Assembly: GCF_963966145.1 (NCBI RefSeq) | Contig: NC_091056.1 | Location: 62,001 to 126,000, forward strand | Length of the DNA: 64,000 nt | Direction of reading: 5' to 3' | From: Tenebrio molitor | Taxonomy: Eukaryota > Arthropoda > Insecta > Coleoptera > Tenebrionidae | Shown here: positions 1-10,859 of the stretch, piece by piece | How positions within the stretch are numbered: position 1 is the first letter of the stretch | How the letters are laid out: each line of letters starts with the position of its first letter | Position numbers and translations under genes: made by a program | The notes under the pieces: generated by a model | What the model was told of the DNA's origin: nothing | Databases searched by the model: none | Seen by the model: only the letters and a program-made list of their open reading frames with translations

Positions 1-192
1 TGTTGATTGGGTTTTACTCAAAAATTGTGAAACAAGAACTTTAAATTAAATTTGAAAATCAAATGGCTGGTTGTGGTTACAAAACCATTACCAATTAATA
101 CAAAATTACCTAGAATTTGAAAATTTAATTTTTTTATTTAAAAATTAAAAAAAGGGTGCAAATTCGAGAACATAATATAAAAAATTCGTTTT

Positions 193-279
193 ATAAGGGC
201 ATTGGCGTACTTGTCCCATAGAAAACTTGCCTATGGCTCGTTTTCTACACCTGGGACTCGTGCGCCAAATCAACCCTTA
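193..279. repeat. Imperfect hairpin, about 35-bp stem
   Basis: The two halves pair as an interrupted stem: left arm TAAGGGCATTGGCGTACTTG, right arm ending CCAAATCAACCCTTA, with a loop of about 13 bases around TTGCCTATGGCTC. No coding potential is seen. It may be a short foldback element or the end of a larger repeat. The flanks (1-190 and 280-546) are AT-rich and show nothing else recognisable. Confidence 0.45.
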
Positions 280-546
280 TCAAACTTGTTCTTTAATATA
301 TCTACATACTATTAAATATTACAATCAGAAAACATTATAAAAACTTTCAGAACTGATTTTTTTTCCTTTCCCCGAGAACGTAGCTCAAATGGTACTAGAT
401 ACGAGAAAAATGCACTAGACCTTTTTTGTGGAGCATGAAATTTCCTACAAAAAAGTACCGGGAAGCATATGTTTATCTGTTATAGTTTAAGAGACAGCAG
501 TGACCTAAAAGTAAATACATATGATCATTTTTAGCGGAATTATGGG

Positions 547-888
547 TCTGTCACAATAGTGTTAATGTTAGTGGTAATGTTATAATGTTAGTGGAGATGG
601 CAATGGTGATGTTAGTAGTCCAGTGTTCACAATAATGTTAACGGAATGTTACTCTTACAGTTGTCAACGTGATGTGAACTGTCACTGCGCATGCGCGTGC
701 GTGAAATTCTCGATGGTGATTGGTAGATATTAAAGAACCAGACATTTTCTGGATTTCTTAACATCGTTTCTAACATTAACATCACCATCACCATTATTGT
801 GAACGGTTGAACGTTTCACCAATGTTCTGAAGATTAACATTCTAACTAACACTAACATTAACATTACGATTAACACTATTGTGACAGA
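547..888. mobile_element. Foldback MITE (TIR TCTGTCACAATAGTGTTAAT)
   Basis: The first 20 bases are matched as reverse complement by the last 20 (ATTAACACTATTGTGACAGA). Complementarity continues inward through TTCACAATAATG / CATTATTGTGAA. The element is 342 bp and has no ORF. The outer halves are rich in AATGTTAGTG-like short repeats. I could not find a clear target-site duplication, so the superfamily is unassigned. The following 340 bases (889-1226) are AT-rich with nothing recognisable. Confidence 0.75.
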
Positions 889-1226
889 TACATTATTCGC
901 GCGCTTTTGGTTGTTGGAACTTGTATCTCTTAGGATTGTTTTCCATAGTATTCCTGATTTTTTTCGAAGAAAAACTTTCCAATAATGCTATTTTATTTAT
1001 TTATTTTCGCGGTAACTGTTAAATGCATTTTAACATGCGGCATATCGTTGGATTCAGAAAAATAATCTCTTTCAAAATGGGTGTAAAAAATATACCAAGC
1101 TTTTTAAAAAAACAAAGTTGATTATCATCTGATCTTGAATTACTTTTTGGAAAAAAAAATTGTCTAAGTTGTGCTTATAGTGCTTTTAAAATAATTTATT
1201 CCAGTTTTTGTTTTATATAAATCAAG

Positions 1227-2606
1227 TCATAAATAACGGAGATATGGCTTGCGGCCTTTTTTAGGACGCACCCTGTATGACTGTAGCAGTTTGGAAAACA
1301 GTGAATGTCGTGTGGCAATCTTCAAATAATGAAACAATTTTGCTGCGGAAGTGTTGATCTCTGAGGGAGGTGGGAGTTTGTCAGCGGCATATAAACCTAT
1401 GACATCATCACTGAAAGAGGAAACTGCGTTTTTTCCAAATAGGTTTTCTATACCGATGCGTGCTGCTTGAATCACTTTCTTTGCAATTCTTGCGTCAATA
1501 AACTCATTGAAGCGATCTAATATATTTTTTTGATCTTGACCTACTCTTTGACAAAGAAATTCTTTGCAGCTTAGAACTACATACTTCATTTCTCACTGTA
1601 GGCCAACATCTTTTAGTAGAAATCAGAGAATTGGTGACGCGTCTTGTTGGAATTTCTGGATCAGTCTCTGGTGCTTCTGCAGCTGCAAGCGTATTCCACA
1701 AATTTTCTTCATGTCCTCCGGGATACGAATCGTTTACCATCAAGGTAATCTCATCTGCGACTCTTTTTTTTTGAGAGCTCTATACATAGATGTGATCATA
1801 AATTTCTGACAATATTTTTGAACCTTTTCAAATTGTCTCAAAAGATCCATTATTATACTTGTCAGGTGCTGGTCAGGAGCAGTGGCTTTTTCAACTTTGG
1901 TCGTATCAGTTCTTTCTATAATCGATTCCCAGTGCTTTTGCATGCATGGTAGGTTTTTCCAAACGGCTGTGGACAAGTTTACGAGATGCTCGACAAATAG
2001 AACTTCAAAGTAAGCTGAAAATCGATATACTTACTAAAAACTTTTCTTGGTCACACACATTTTTTTGAACTCTTCATATCGAAGAGCAGGTCCTCGATAA
2101 AAGGTGGCAACAGCCTTTATATTTATCTTCCAGTGTGCTACTTCTATCAGGGTCGACTCTAAATCAGATAATGCCAAATCTGATGTATGGGCAATGCACC
2201 AAACACAAAGTGTATCTTGTTCTAAGTACTGCTTCATACGAATTCACAGTCCACTTTTTCTGCCAGTGTTCGCATTTTCCCCGTCAGTGGTTACACCGGT
2301 TAATTTTTCTTTCATAAGACCTTCAATGCCAAGATTTTGGAAAATCATTATAACTGAATCCAGGAGTCCTTCCGCACCTCGCTTATCAGCCTTACTTTCT
2401 CCTAAGAACACTGATGTTATCTCTTGAACGTCCGTTATAAAACGGGCGGTGAAGAATTTGTTATCAACTCCATATTTAACTACAGAACCATCAACTTGTA
2501 AAAAAAAGCAATCGGTTTTCTTTAATTGTTCTATGACTTTTGTCATCACGATAGTGCCAACGATATCTAACATCTTCCGATAAATAACTGGATTCCTATA
2601 CTGCAA
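1227..2606 (-). pseudogene. Decayed hAT-like (KIAA1586/ZMYM-type) transposase
   Basis: Five overlapping minus-strand fragments in different frames (2606-2244, 2237-2034, 1976-1740, 1743-1504, 1589-1227) read as one protein in order. Recognisable pieces are an RNase-H-like core (FFLQVDGSV, then LTGVTTDGENANTG), the CIAHTSDLALSDL block, and a terminal region before the stop near 1227. This arrangement is known from hAT-related proteins annotated as KIAA1586-like in insects. At least four frameshifts make it a pseudogene. The 5' part is missing, probably cut by the piggyBac sequence that begins at 2663. The family assignment rests on remembered motif patterns. Confidence 0.6.
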
Positions 2607-2658
2607 TAATGCGGATGACGGATTTAGTTGAGAAAATTGCGAGTTTAGTCCGTCATAT

Positions 2659-2720
2659 TTAACCCTTGCATGGCCGTGCTAGTAGAATTCACTGTGCAGA
2701 CCATGCGGGGTGGTAACACA
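2659..2720 (-). repeat. piggyBac terminal end with TTAA target
   Basis: A TTAA at 2659-2662 is followed by CCCTTGCATGGC, the form expected of a piggyBac terminal inverted repeat. A nearby subterminal palindrome (GGGGTGGTAACACAGTTACC) lies at about 2706-2730. It sits on the 3' side of the piggyBac coding remnant. I did not find the partner terminus (GCCATGCAAGGGTTAA) near 5 kb, so the other end seems lost. Confidence 0.55.
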
Positions 2721-2882
2721 GTTACCCCATGTTTTCTTTCAATTTTTTGATGTTTCACTCGTTTCATATTTATTTTAAAGATACTTTATAAGAAAATGAA
2801 TGCAATAAAACATTTTTCGTAAATATTTTATTCATTGACAATGCAAATAACAAAGACGGATACGAACTCTTAAGTAAATGAG

Positions 2883-4985
2883 TTAAGACTCTTCACAGTC
2901 AATACAAAAATATTTTTTTATTTCTTTTCTATGAATATTGCAGATGGCTTTTCCGCATGTCTGACATGATATTCTGGATTTTCGGTCATGTTTCCGAGGA
3001 CAAAATGAGCATATTAAGCTTTTTTAATTTAGAGGAACATTTCCTCGTATACGCTCTTCTGGTGATTCGGCATTTTGCTGCAAAAACAAGTCAGTAGCAG
3101 ATTTTACTGGGTTATGAAAATTGACCCAATTCAATTTTCTCTGTTGTACATTAGGCAGTGCAATTTCTTGCGCTAATGTTTGAAGACATTTTCTACAGTA
3201 GCTTTTGTCTTGACATGCAACTGAATTTTTTTGTGTGAAAATTATATATGCGTTTAGCGCTGCCATATCAACTATATCCATGAAAATTCTGAGTGACCAT
3301 CGTCTTGTCGCACGAACACAGGTATATCCCCGGTATCAACAGCACCTTTGGTCTTGTTATAATGAATATTTATTTCTGGTTTGTTCTTCTCATCACAAGT
3401 TGTGTCATTACCATGAAACTGAGTGGAGAGCAAGAGAACAGCTTTTTTTGGGTACATACGACACAAGTGTTAATTGATCAGAAAAGCCAAACATACTAGA
3501 ATTTTCTGAACGCGATGTATTTGGCAAAAATTCATTAGGAATTTCACGTTTATTTGTCCGCAATGTTCCTGTAATTGTAAGATGTTGGTTGAAGAGCTCT
3601 TGAGCCAAAGGAAGAGATGTAAAAAATTGTCTGTAGTAACTCCTTTCCATGAACCAAAATAAGGTCTTACCATGTCTAAAACAATTCTTTGTCCTTGATT
3701 TATCTCCCTTTGATTTATTATCATTCCAGTGTAGACTTGACTGTTTAATATACAGGGTGTTTGGGGTATAAGATAACAAACTTTTCCCGTGTAAAGAAAT
3801 GGACAAAATACAACTTTTATTCTAGTAACATTTTTTAATATGTTTACTTTTCTAGTAATCATTTTTTCAATTTGAAGAACCACTATTTGAGATTCACCGG
3901 AATTCTAAATTATAAAGGCCGCAAGCTAAGGCATTTTCCTTTACAAACCTGTATTAGCTTGTACGTGTTTACAGATATGAATAGTGGCCCTCAAACAGTG
4001 GAAAGAGAGTTTAGTTCAGCGTAACAAAAAAAGCAAATTGAAAAAAATGTCACTAAGAAAAGTTGTTCATTTAACCCAGCTGTGCATCTCAGAAAAAGTT
4101 GTTACCTTAAACACCAAACACCTTGTATAGGCTGTTTCAGAATCCGTGCAAATCCAAATTTTTGTCCCATATCGACCAGCTTTACTTTTAATGTATGTAG
4201 ATTCTAAACGGGCATTTCCCACGAAATGTTGCCAAACGTTCATCTACTGTAATATTTGTGCCTGGAGAAAAATTAGCAATTCAGTTCTTGACAAAGCTAT
4301 CATATATTTGTCGTACTGCTTCCAATTTGTCTCCACTTGCTTCAATTCTGTCATTTCTAGTTGTTGGATCATCAAATATGATATGCCTATAAATTTCTTT
4401 GAATCTGTTCCTTGACAAAACAGCAGTAAAGTAGGGTTGCTTAAATAATTCATTTTCAGTCCACATTTCAGAAATGTGCAGGTTATTTCCACGGTTTCTA
4501 TCATCAGCAATAAGAACGCCAATAAAAGCTTGTATTTCTCCTATTGTAACATTTTTCCATTGCTGTTGTTGTTCACGATGCTCTTCATTCCACTTTGAAA
4601 TATATTTGTCTCCGTGTCTATTTGTTTGAATACATGTGTCTGTAAGCATGTCAGAAGTTATAAAAATCTTGAAAGCCTCTAAGACTGAAATAATCTGTAA
4701 ACTAAAAAATATTGTTAGAAAAGTAACACATACTTTTCAACAATCACATATTTTACCTATGATTTTGCAAACCAACACGTGCATTCACAATATTATGCGC
4801 GATATGTCTTGTATTTGCAGGCGGTGTAGAATTCCATTCAAACCCAGTTTTTGATTTATAAACAATTCGGGAAATATAAGGCAGCTCAGCACTTTCGTCA
4901 TACTGTTCAGTTTCAACTTCATCAGGAATATGTTTTTTTTCTTCTACATGATCCCCACGTCACTTTCTTCACTTTCACTAAGTTC
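2883..4985 (-). pseudogene. piggyBac transposase remnant
   Basis: Read on the minus strand: an N-terminal part near 4985-4790 (GFEWNSTPPANTRHIAHN), a possible short intron, then the catalytic region from 4649 (FIGVLIADDRNRG, LSRNRFKEIYRHIIFDD). Next come SQVYTGM and LDMVRPYFGSWKGVTTDNFF at 3745-3640, KPEINIHYNKTKGAVDT at 3370, and MDIVDMAALNAYIIF at 3281. The end is a cysteine-rich C-terminus (CSFCPRKH, ISCQTCGKAIC, FCIDCEES) with its stop at 2883. This order matches DDE-piggyBac plus the C-terminal zinc-binding domain. It is dead: several frameshifts, an in-frame stop near 3024, and a 377-bp MITE splits the catalytic region. Confidence 0.85.
3751..4127. mobile_element. MITE nested in piggyBac (TIR TACAGGGTGTTTGG)
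   Basis: The left end TACAGGGTGTTTGGGGTATA is matched inverted by the right end, CACCAAACACCTTGTA. TA dinucleotides flank both sides, which suggests a Tc1/mariner-type target. It interrupts the piggyBac frame between the CTDSETAY and NSQVYTG segments. No transposase is seen inside. Confidence 0.75.
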
Positions 4986-5345
4986 CTATTCACTACCACC
5001 AGTGGCGTAGCTACACATTCAGCGCCTTGGAGCAAGTTAAATCCCAGCGACCCCCCCTTTCTCGTTAAAAAATAACAACATTTCAACAATAAGATAATCA
5101 ATTTTATAAAGTACCTACATAATATGTTTGTTTTACAAAACAAAAATTTCCTACAATAATGCGAAATCTGGAAGTCCCCCGAATGCTTGCAGCGTTTCCA
5201 CGTTGAATGGCGAAGGAAATACTCTCGAAAAGGAATTTCTTTGATTTTGAATCGCCTGATTCCGTAATAAGTCGGTTTCCGATGACATTAATTAAATCCA
5301 TGGCTTTTTTGCAGTTAGGAGTACTTAATAACATGTACCTACTAT
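4986..5345 (-). other. TE-like terminus and unidentified ORF 5334-5104
   Basis: CAGTGGCGTAGCTACAC at about 5000 is a terminus type often seen in insect DNA transposons. Upstream on the minus strand is a 76-residue ORF with FAIQRGNAASIRGTS, which looks like the C-terminal part of a transposase-like protein. I cannot name the family. It is probably a fragment. Confidence 0.25.
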
Positions 5346-5511
5346 ATTATATTTCATATGAAAACCTTTAAAATTGTTGTTTTCTCACTTGTTCGGTTAC
5401 AAAACGGTCAATTACTTTATTCAGATCGAGTTAGCAAGCTGTTGTTTTTTGGATCGATATAATAGTGGCCAAAGAATTAAGACGATGTGCCACGACTTCC
5501 GTGGTGGATCC

Positions 5512-5561
5512 TGAGGGTCGAGCCGTCCCGCCGGCATGAGGGTCGAGCCGTCCCGCCGGCA
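5512..5561. repeat. Two tandem copies of a 25-bp GC-rich unit
   Basis: TGAGGGTCGAGCCGTCCCGC begins an exact 25-bp unit at 5512-5536, repeated at 5537-5561. It lies in a short GC-rich island (about 5480-5630) in AT-rich DNA. The island resembles a SINE or LINE untranslated segment, but no family is recognised. From 5640 to 6020 nothing further can be named. Confidence 0.6.
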
Positions 5562-6023
5562 TCGCCCCGAGCATCCCTCCGGTTACTTAAACCCCTCCAC
5601 CAACGACAAGGTCTCACAGCTCCTGGAGGGGTACTCTCTACATCTTAATTAACCTAACCATCACCAAAACCGAACTGAAAATAAAATAAGTACAAGAGAA
5701 TAAAGAAAACAAGAACTCATCTTAGTCATAGTGCTTACTTGATTAAATAAAAATTACAAATCAAATTGATAAAAAATCATAACTCGTGTCTCGTGAGCAA
5801 CTGATTACAGACAATAAGTCAAACTCTTGTAGGTTAGGTTAGATTATTATCACCAAAATACCGCCCGCGAACACTAATGATTAGAGGAGGGTAGGGACCG
5901 TTCGGACACTTTGACCTAAATATTTTTTTAAATTAATAATGTTGACTTATTCATGACGTGGACTTGTTACTGCCATTTTGGATTATTTTATGCATAATCT
6001 GAACTAGAATTAATTTTAATATA

Positions 6024-6425
6024 ATGATTACCATATTTAAAATAAATAATCACCTCTTGCCAGAATTTTTACTTAATAAAATCTCACAGAACAAAGAGAC
6101 ACACAATTATAATTTAAGAGACCCATTTAAGTTCAAAATTAACAGATGTAGAACACATAAGACATACAACACAATATTTTTTAGGGGTATGTCTATGTAC
6201 ATGTTACCGTTACAGCTTAAAGAATGTAACAACTTACTTGGATTTATAGTGCATCTCAGACAGTATTTTAAAGAGAATATTGTTATGTGTTAGAAATAGT
6301 AAATTTGTTTTTAAATTTGTATTTTTTGTGATTGTTTAACTATGGTTAATTTGATTTTTATTGTAATTTTGTAGCAATTTGCTAAATAAACTTCTTCTTT
6401 CTTTCTTTCTTTCTTTCTTTCTTTC
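6024..6425 (+). pseudogene. LINE 3' end (CR1/Jockey-like) with (CTTT)n tail
   Basis: The 89-residue plus-strand ORF contains NNHLLPEFLLNKI, then HNYNLRD, YNTIFFRG and LPLQLKECNNL. This is the pattern of the C-terminal end of CR1/Jockey-type reverse-transcriptase ORFs. It is followed after about 100 bases by TAAATAAACTTCTT and a (TTTC)n microsatellite at about 6393-6425, a usual LINE 3' tail. The element is 5'-truncated, as is common for LINE insertions. The next 140 bases hold no feature. Confidence 0.65.
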
Positions 6426-6569
6426 AATATTTTAAGTTATTGGCATCATGATTTTGTTGTTAAATTAATTGTTTTTGTGACATTTACACTTTGTTCGTAA
6501 CGTACCTTTATGTGGTATGTTACGCACAGCACAAAGGGACACAGTTAAGATGGGTACCACCAATTAAAT

Positions 6570-6893
6570 TTATTTTAATTTTAACGTTTGTGACATAATT
6601 CCAATAAAACATAACGATGCAGAGTATGCGTTCTTCACAAACTCACCTATTTCGTAAATGGTTATTGTTTTTACAGGATTATTCAATAGCCATTTGTCAC
6701 GCTCGTAGCCAATAAACACTTTGAAACTATGGAGCATTCCCACGTCTAGCGGTTGTAATTTGTGGCTACAATGTGGAGGTTGTGTTAAAATTATTATGTT
6801 CTTCTCCCTGGCGAAGTTGATTACCTCAATCGAGACATGGCTTTCATGATTGTCATATACTCCAGGAAAAATAAAAACGTTAGCCATATTCAA
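6570..6893 (-). pseudogene. pogo/Tigger-like DDE transposase fragment
   Basis: The ORF reads DNHESHVSIEVINFA, then PPHCSHKLQPLDVGMLHSFK and a downstream NNPVKTITIYEIGEFV block. This is the region around the second catalytic Asp of pogo-type (DDE_1) transposases. The DNH motif keeps its catalytic-type Asp. Both ends are missing and the C-terminal residues are unrelated, so it is a fragment. A relative lies at 36.5-40.1 kb. Confidence 0.75.
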
Positions 6894-6983
6894 TCCACAC
6901 GATCTTCGGCAAACGTCGGTCAGTCAGATAACGGTTCCTCCGGTGCGCCGAGGAAGAAATAGAGGAAAATTCGTTTATTAATT

Positions 6984-7256
6984 ATGAATGTGGAAAACCT
7001 AGTACTCATATTAAAAAAAAATAATTTTGAAGAAAATACAGAAGTATCTGAAAATGCAGACGAAAATATTACTTTAACTAGAGGGTTTTATGTTAAATGT
7101 CAATTATGCCAAAGAACATACCACAAGACTTGCATTATGAAAAGAAATTTGCACCAAAATTATTTTAAGTGCCAAACATGTTTAAAAGTAAATATTTATT
7201 GTGTTCTTGTTTATTTACAAATTTGGTTTGTTACATTAATTAAAAAAAAGAAATGA
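6984..7256 (+). other. Cys-His-rich fragment, C-terminus of a pogo-like protein?
   Basis: The 90-residue plus-strand ORF contains VKCQLCQRTYHKTC followed by FKCQTC, a CxxC...HxxC...CxxC spacing like a degenerate PHD or zinc ribbon. A similar block (IKCQKCKRSYHVQC) lies at 36.56 kb, on the same strand as a pogo-like remnant. The piece may therefore be the C-terminal zinc-binding tail of such an element, here in opposite orientation to the neighbouring pogo fragment. It is short and has no recognised start. Confidence 0.35.
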
Positions 7257-7539
7257 AAACTAAACATTATAAGTTAGGGGGACCATAACTGGTCCTACAC
7301 ACCATGTCATCATGTCATGTCATTAGCTTAGGAGTGCCAATAACTGAAATTTGGTTACAGAAAATTCTAATAATAATTTTTTTCTACAACCGTCAAAAAA
7401 ACGTGACATTTATGCATCGTTATCAAGTCGAAAAGTGTCATTTTTGATAGTGAAAAGATATTTGTCAAAAAGTTTCCTTGGATGCTAAAATATTTGATAA
7501 CTATTTTACAAAAATTTTAAAATGTGGTTGTAGAAAAAA

Positions 7540-7675
7540 TAGTGTGTATTTCGTGCGAAAGATGATTGTTTTGTTGGCGCATTCGAATGAGTTTGAAGTC
7601 TCGACCAAAAACTCATTGTCATGCTCCAACAAAAAACAATCACTTTGCGCACTTAATACAAAAATAACTATAGTA
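7540..7675. repeat. Foldback sequence with about 55-bp arms
   Basis: The left arm (TGTATTTCGTGCGAAAGATG onward) pairs with the reverse complement of the right arm (CACTTTGCGCACTTAATACA). The loop is short, around 7612. The symmetry explains why both strands show mirror-image ORFs here (7478-7690 plus, 7713-7501 minus), and neither is credible. Flanking DNA (7257-7540 and 7676-7897) contains the phrase AGTGCCAATAACTG twice and no gene. Confidence 0.5.
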
Positions 7676-7897
7676 ATTACACATATGTAAAATGTAAAAC
7701 AACTTAATAACAATGATCTGTGATAAAACAGGATAATAAACGCAGCTTTACTTTAATATTAAAAATTGGCAAATGAAAATATGACCATGCTAAAAGTGCC
7801 AATAACTGGGTTGCTTACCATGATATAAATTAAGAAGATATAAACTAAGAAGAAAAAAATAGGAGTAAAAAAAAGCAAATTCAGAGTACAAATGAAA

Positions 7898-8530
7898 TTA
7901 ACACATCACCTGTTCTGGCTTAATGTCTATCCCAAAAAATGAGGACGGAAAGCGCTCCAACAGTCTTAAGTCAGCTTGTTCTTTCTTCGTAATAATTGGT
8001 AGTGATGAGACGTTAGAATCGATGTGTTCCAGAAATGCAGAGACTGCCTTATCCATGGAGAGAAACCAATTAGGTTGCATACCATCAAATAATATTAGCT
8101 CAGTGTTCCTTTCAATTTCCAATGGCTGTGTACTGGCGAAGTCGAATCGTGACTCATTAGTAATCCTGACCGTCCAAGGATTTGAAAAATTCATATCCTT
8201 AACAAGAATGCGGACAAGATAATGGGAAAATTCATGTGCCGCTGAGGTCAACAGATCAGCAAAATATTCGGGTGTGTTGGGAAACCCAACAACATTGTTC
8301 AAGCAGATGAGTAGACCATCTTTAAGACAAACACCTCTAAAAGTTTTGTACGGTTCAAAAAGTAATACTTGGAAAATCCTTGCAGACATGATTTTACTTC
8401 GGACATAATCAGCGTCGACAGTCGGTATTGTGATTGAAGTCTCCAAGGAAGAAATGTTCGATAGTATTGCCTGGACGATTGGCTTTGAATTCACTCTCTT
8501 TTTAAGTGATGAAGCATCTTCTTCTGACAT
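7898..8530 (-). CDS. Uncharacterised 210-aa protein with HExxH motif
   Basis: This is an uninterrupted ORF from ATG at 8530 to TAA at 7898 with no transposase signature. Around residue 99 it reads SAAHEFSHYLVRIL, an HExxH zinc-metalloprotease-type motif in a hydrophobic helix. Acidic residues 20-45 positions downstream (NESRFDF, LEIERNTE) could give a third ligand. No signal peptide or membrane segment is evident. The last codons overlap a possible splice donor (CAG|GTGATG) and AG precedes the start, so this may be one exon of a larger gene. The family is not recognised. Protease activity is inferred from the motif only. Confidence 0.5.
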   Translation of the reverse strand: MSEEDASSLKKRVNSKPIVQAILSNISSLETSITIPTVDADYVRSKIMSARIFQVLLFEPYKTFRGVCLKDGLLICLNNVVGFPNTPEYFADLLTSAAHEFSHYLVRILVKDMNFSNPWTVRITNESRFDFASTQPLEIERNTELILFDGMQPNWFLSMDKAVSAFLEHIDSNVSSLPIITKKEQADLRLLERFPSSFFGIDIKPEQVMC

Positions 8531-8845
8531 TTCTGTTACTGTAGAATACCTACTCCAAGGATTTCAAAGCAAGATTACAAATATATTCATCAATAAACTT
8601 CGGATTTTTATGTACAAAAAATGCTTCAAATATTCGCATAAATATGTCACGTTTTTCCAAGAAATATGTCAAATATATTCTTCCTCTCAACAATTTATGT
8701 ATTTTTATGTATTTTATTTCGATGGTACTTCGTTAATTGGAAATCAAGGAAAAAGTAATAAAACAACAAAATGTAATTAAAACATACTATTTCGACAATA
8801 ACAATAACAAACAATAATAATTACATAATGTAATAATAATTAAAC
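8531..8845. other. AT-rich spacer
   Basis: About 315 bases, very AT-rich, with repeated AAATATTCGCATAAATATG-like words of the type found at ends of some hAT elements. No ORF or inverted repeat is convincing. Confidence 0.3.
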
Positions 8846-10517
8846 CTAAGTACTATGGGTATCACTCAAAAAGTCTTCAATTTCACAATCTGATTTGCTT
8901 AACTTATTAATATACCAGTTGATAATTAAATGTTTTTCTAAATTTTGAACACTAAATTTTTGCCTTCTATCACTTAATATATTTTTATATGTCGAAAATG
9001 TTCTTTCAACGTCGACTGAAGTGTTTGGTGCGTATTTTAACGATGAAATATATTCTGGATCTAAATCATTATTATCTTTATCAGTAGCATCTAATGATAA
9101 AATGTTTGATATTTCCTTTAACTTTTGAAATCCATCATTCTTTGCTAAAACACTATTAAATTTGTTTATTTTTTCAATAAATTTTCGCAGTGTCTTACAA
9201 CAGAAATTTATTCGCATAAAGACATTTGATCTGTCTCTAATTTTTTAATTAAGGTACTTAAAAAACCATAGTGAGCTTTAATGTACGCCAACTGGTCTAT
9301 AAGCTCACGGTTTTCGAATAATTTTTTGGAATTTTTAATTGATTCAACTGAATCTGAAAAATCTAACACAATGTTTTTTATATCTCTATAGTGATTGGCG
9401 TGGAATATTGCTGCATCTAACCAGGTTCCCCATCTTGTAATTACTGGTTCTGGAGGCAAGGGGACGTTCGGCAGCTTTTCTTTATACACTTGGACTCGAA
9501 GCGGTGCTTTGATAAAGATTTTTTTTACGTTTAAAATTAAAGAATTAACTAATGGAAACTGACATATAATTTCCTCGGCAACTCTATTTATTCCATGTGC
9601 TAAACAAGTCACGTGAATTAAATTCTTGTAAATTTTTTTAAATTTGCACCTGCTTTGATCATGTACGCTGCTGCGTCTGTGATTAAAAGAAGAATTTTCT
9701 CAGTCGGCAGTATATCTGGGGCAAAAAAAGCCATTCAGCTTTCATTAACAAAGCGGACAATCTCTACACTATTAGTTTTTTTTTAACTCTTTTGTACTGA
9801 TCAAAAAAGATTTTGGCAAAATATTTTCATTTAGATTTAGAACACCAACTAATAAATTTGCAATATAGCGGCCACGAACATCAGCCGTTTTATCAACAAT
9901 AATGTAGAGAAATTGATCTTTAATGTGACTTTTTATCTCCCTAATGACATTATTGTAAATGGAACATACATCATTTTTTCTTAATGTACTTTCGTGGGGT
10001 ATATTTTTCTTGCAAAATGTTTCCAAAAACTGTTTAAATTTATGATTTTGTACCTTATTTAAGGGTTTTGCACTTAACAGCGCTTCGCATAACCGCAAAT
10101 TGAAGTCCTCTTGATCGGCTGTTCTTGAAGATGCCGACGAAATACATTTTTGTAAAGAAGTCTGCAAAATTTTCATCTTCTTTATTTCTCTCACATGCAC
10201 TCTTATGTTTCCCGGTGGCGACGTGCTGGTCTATCTGTGATTTTTCCTCACATGTTACTTTAAAAATAAATTCCTACTTCTATTAGTTGAACATTATAAT
10301 CCAAATAATAAATTGCTATATTTGGTTTTAAAAATTATTCAAAAAATTATGTATTAAAAATAAGTCGTTATTAAACTAAGTTTTATATAGGTAATTATAT
10401 AATTAATGAGAACTTATTACATTTCCACAGGCCTTACAGAATACTTTTCCTTTTTTCAAAGTTAGCTCTGGATGATTTTTGATCCACACAGGCACAAGAC
10501 AACGATTCGCTTTCGGC
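8846..10517 (-). pseudogene. hAT transposase, old copy A
   Basis: Exon 1 (about 10517-10430) starts MPKANRCLVPVW and ends in a zinc-finger half, VFCKACGN. After an intron, exon 2 gives IDQHVATGKHKSAC and ESTLRKN. The core follows: FLYIIVDKTADVRGRYIANL, then LLITDAAAYMIKAG, TCLAHGINRVAEEI, RWGTWLDAA, and the C-terminal YAPNTSVDVERTFSTYKNIL dimerisation block. It is homologous to copies B and C but clearly diverged. At least one in-frame stop (near 9736) and a frameshift near 9210 disable it. I saw no terminal inverted repeats around it. Confidence 0.8.
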
Positions 10518-10859
10518 ATTTTGAATTTTATTGAATTTTATTTTCGCACGATCAGACCTCAAATGAGTCAGATGACAAATATAATTATTAAAATGTTTGC
10601 AAAATCTTTTAAACAGTAGGTACAAAGAGAGTGGGACATATTTCAACCAATGGCAATATAGGGTTGTTAGTAATTTTTGGAACAGTTAAAATAGCATTAG
10701 ACAAATGTAAACAAGAAAAAAATTCGGACCGATAACAAGTAAGTAAGTAAAGGCGGTAAAAGGGTTCAAAGGCTTTTAATAGAAATCCGACACAACTGCA
10801 AGTAAAGTAGTGTAGTGACCCAGTTTAAAATTTAAATTTAAATTTCCGGTACCGCCACA
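10518..10859. other. Unassigned AT-rich spacer
   Basis: No ORF or inverted repeat is seen. The stretch contains AAGTAAGTAAGTAAAGG and a TTAAATTTAAATTTAAAT run just before the GC-richer tract that begins near 10860. Confidence 0.3.

Noticed and set aside
7478..7713. Overlapping ORFs on both strands
   Set aside because: They are mirror products of a foldback sequence and show no protein family features.
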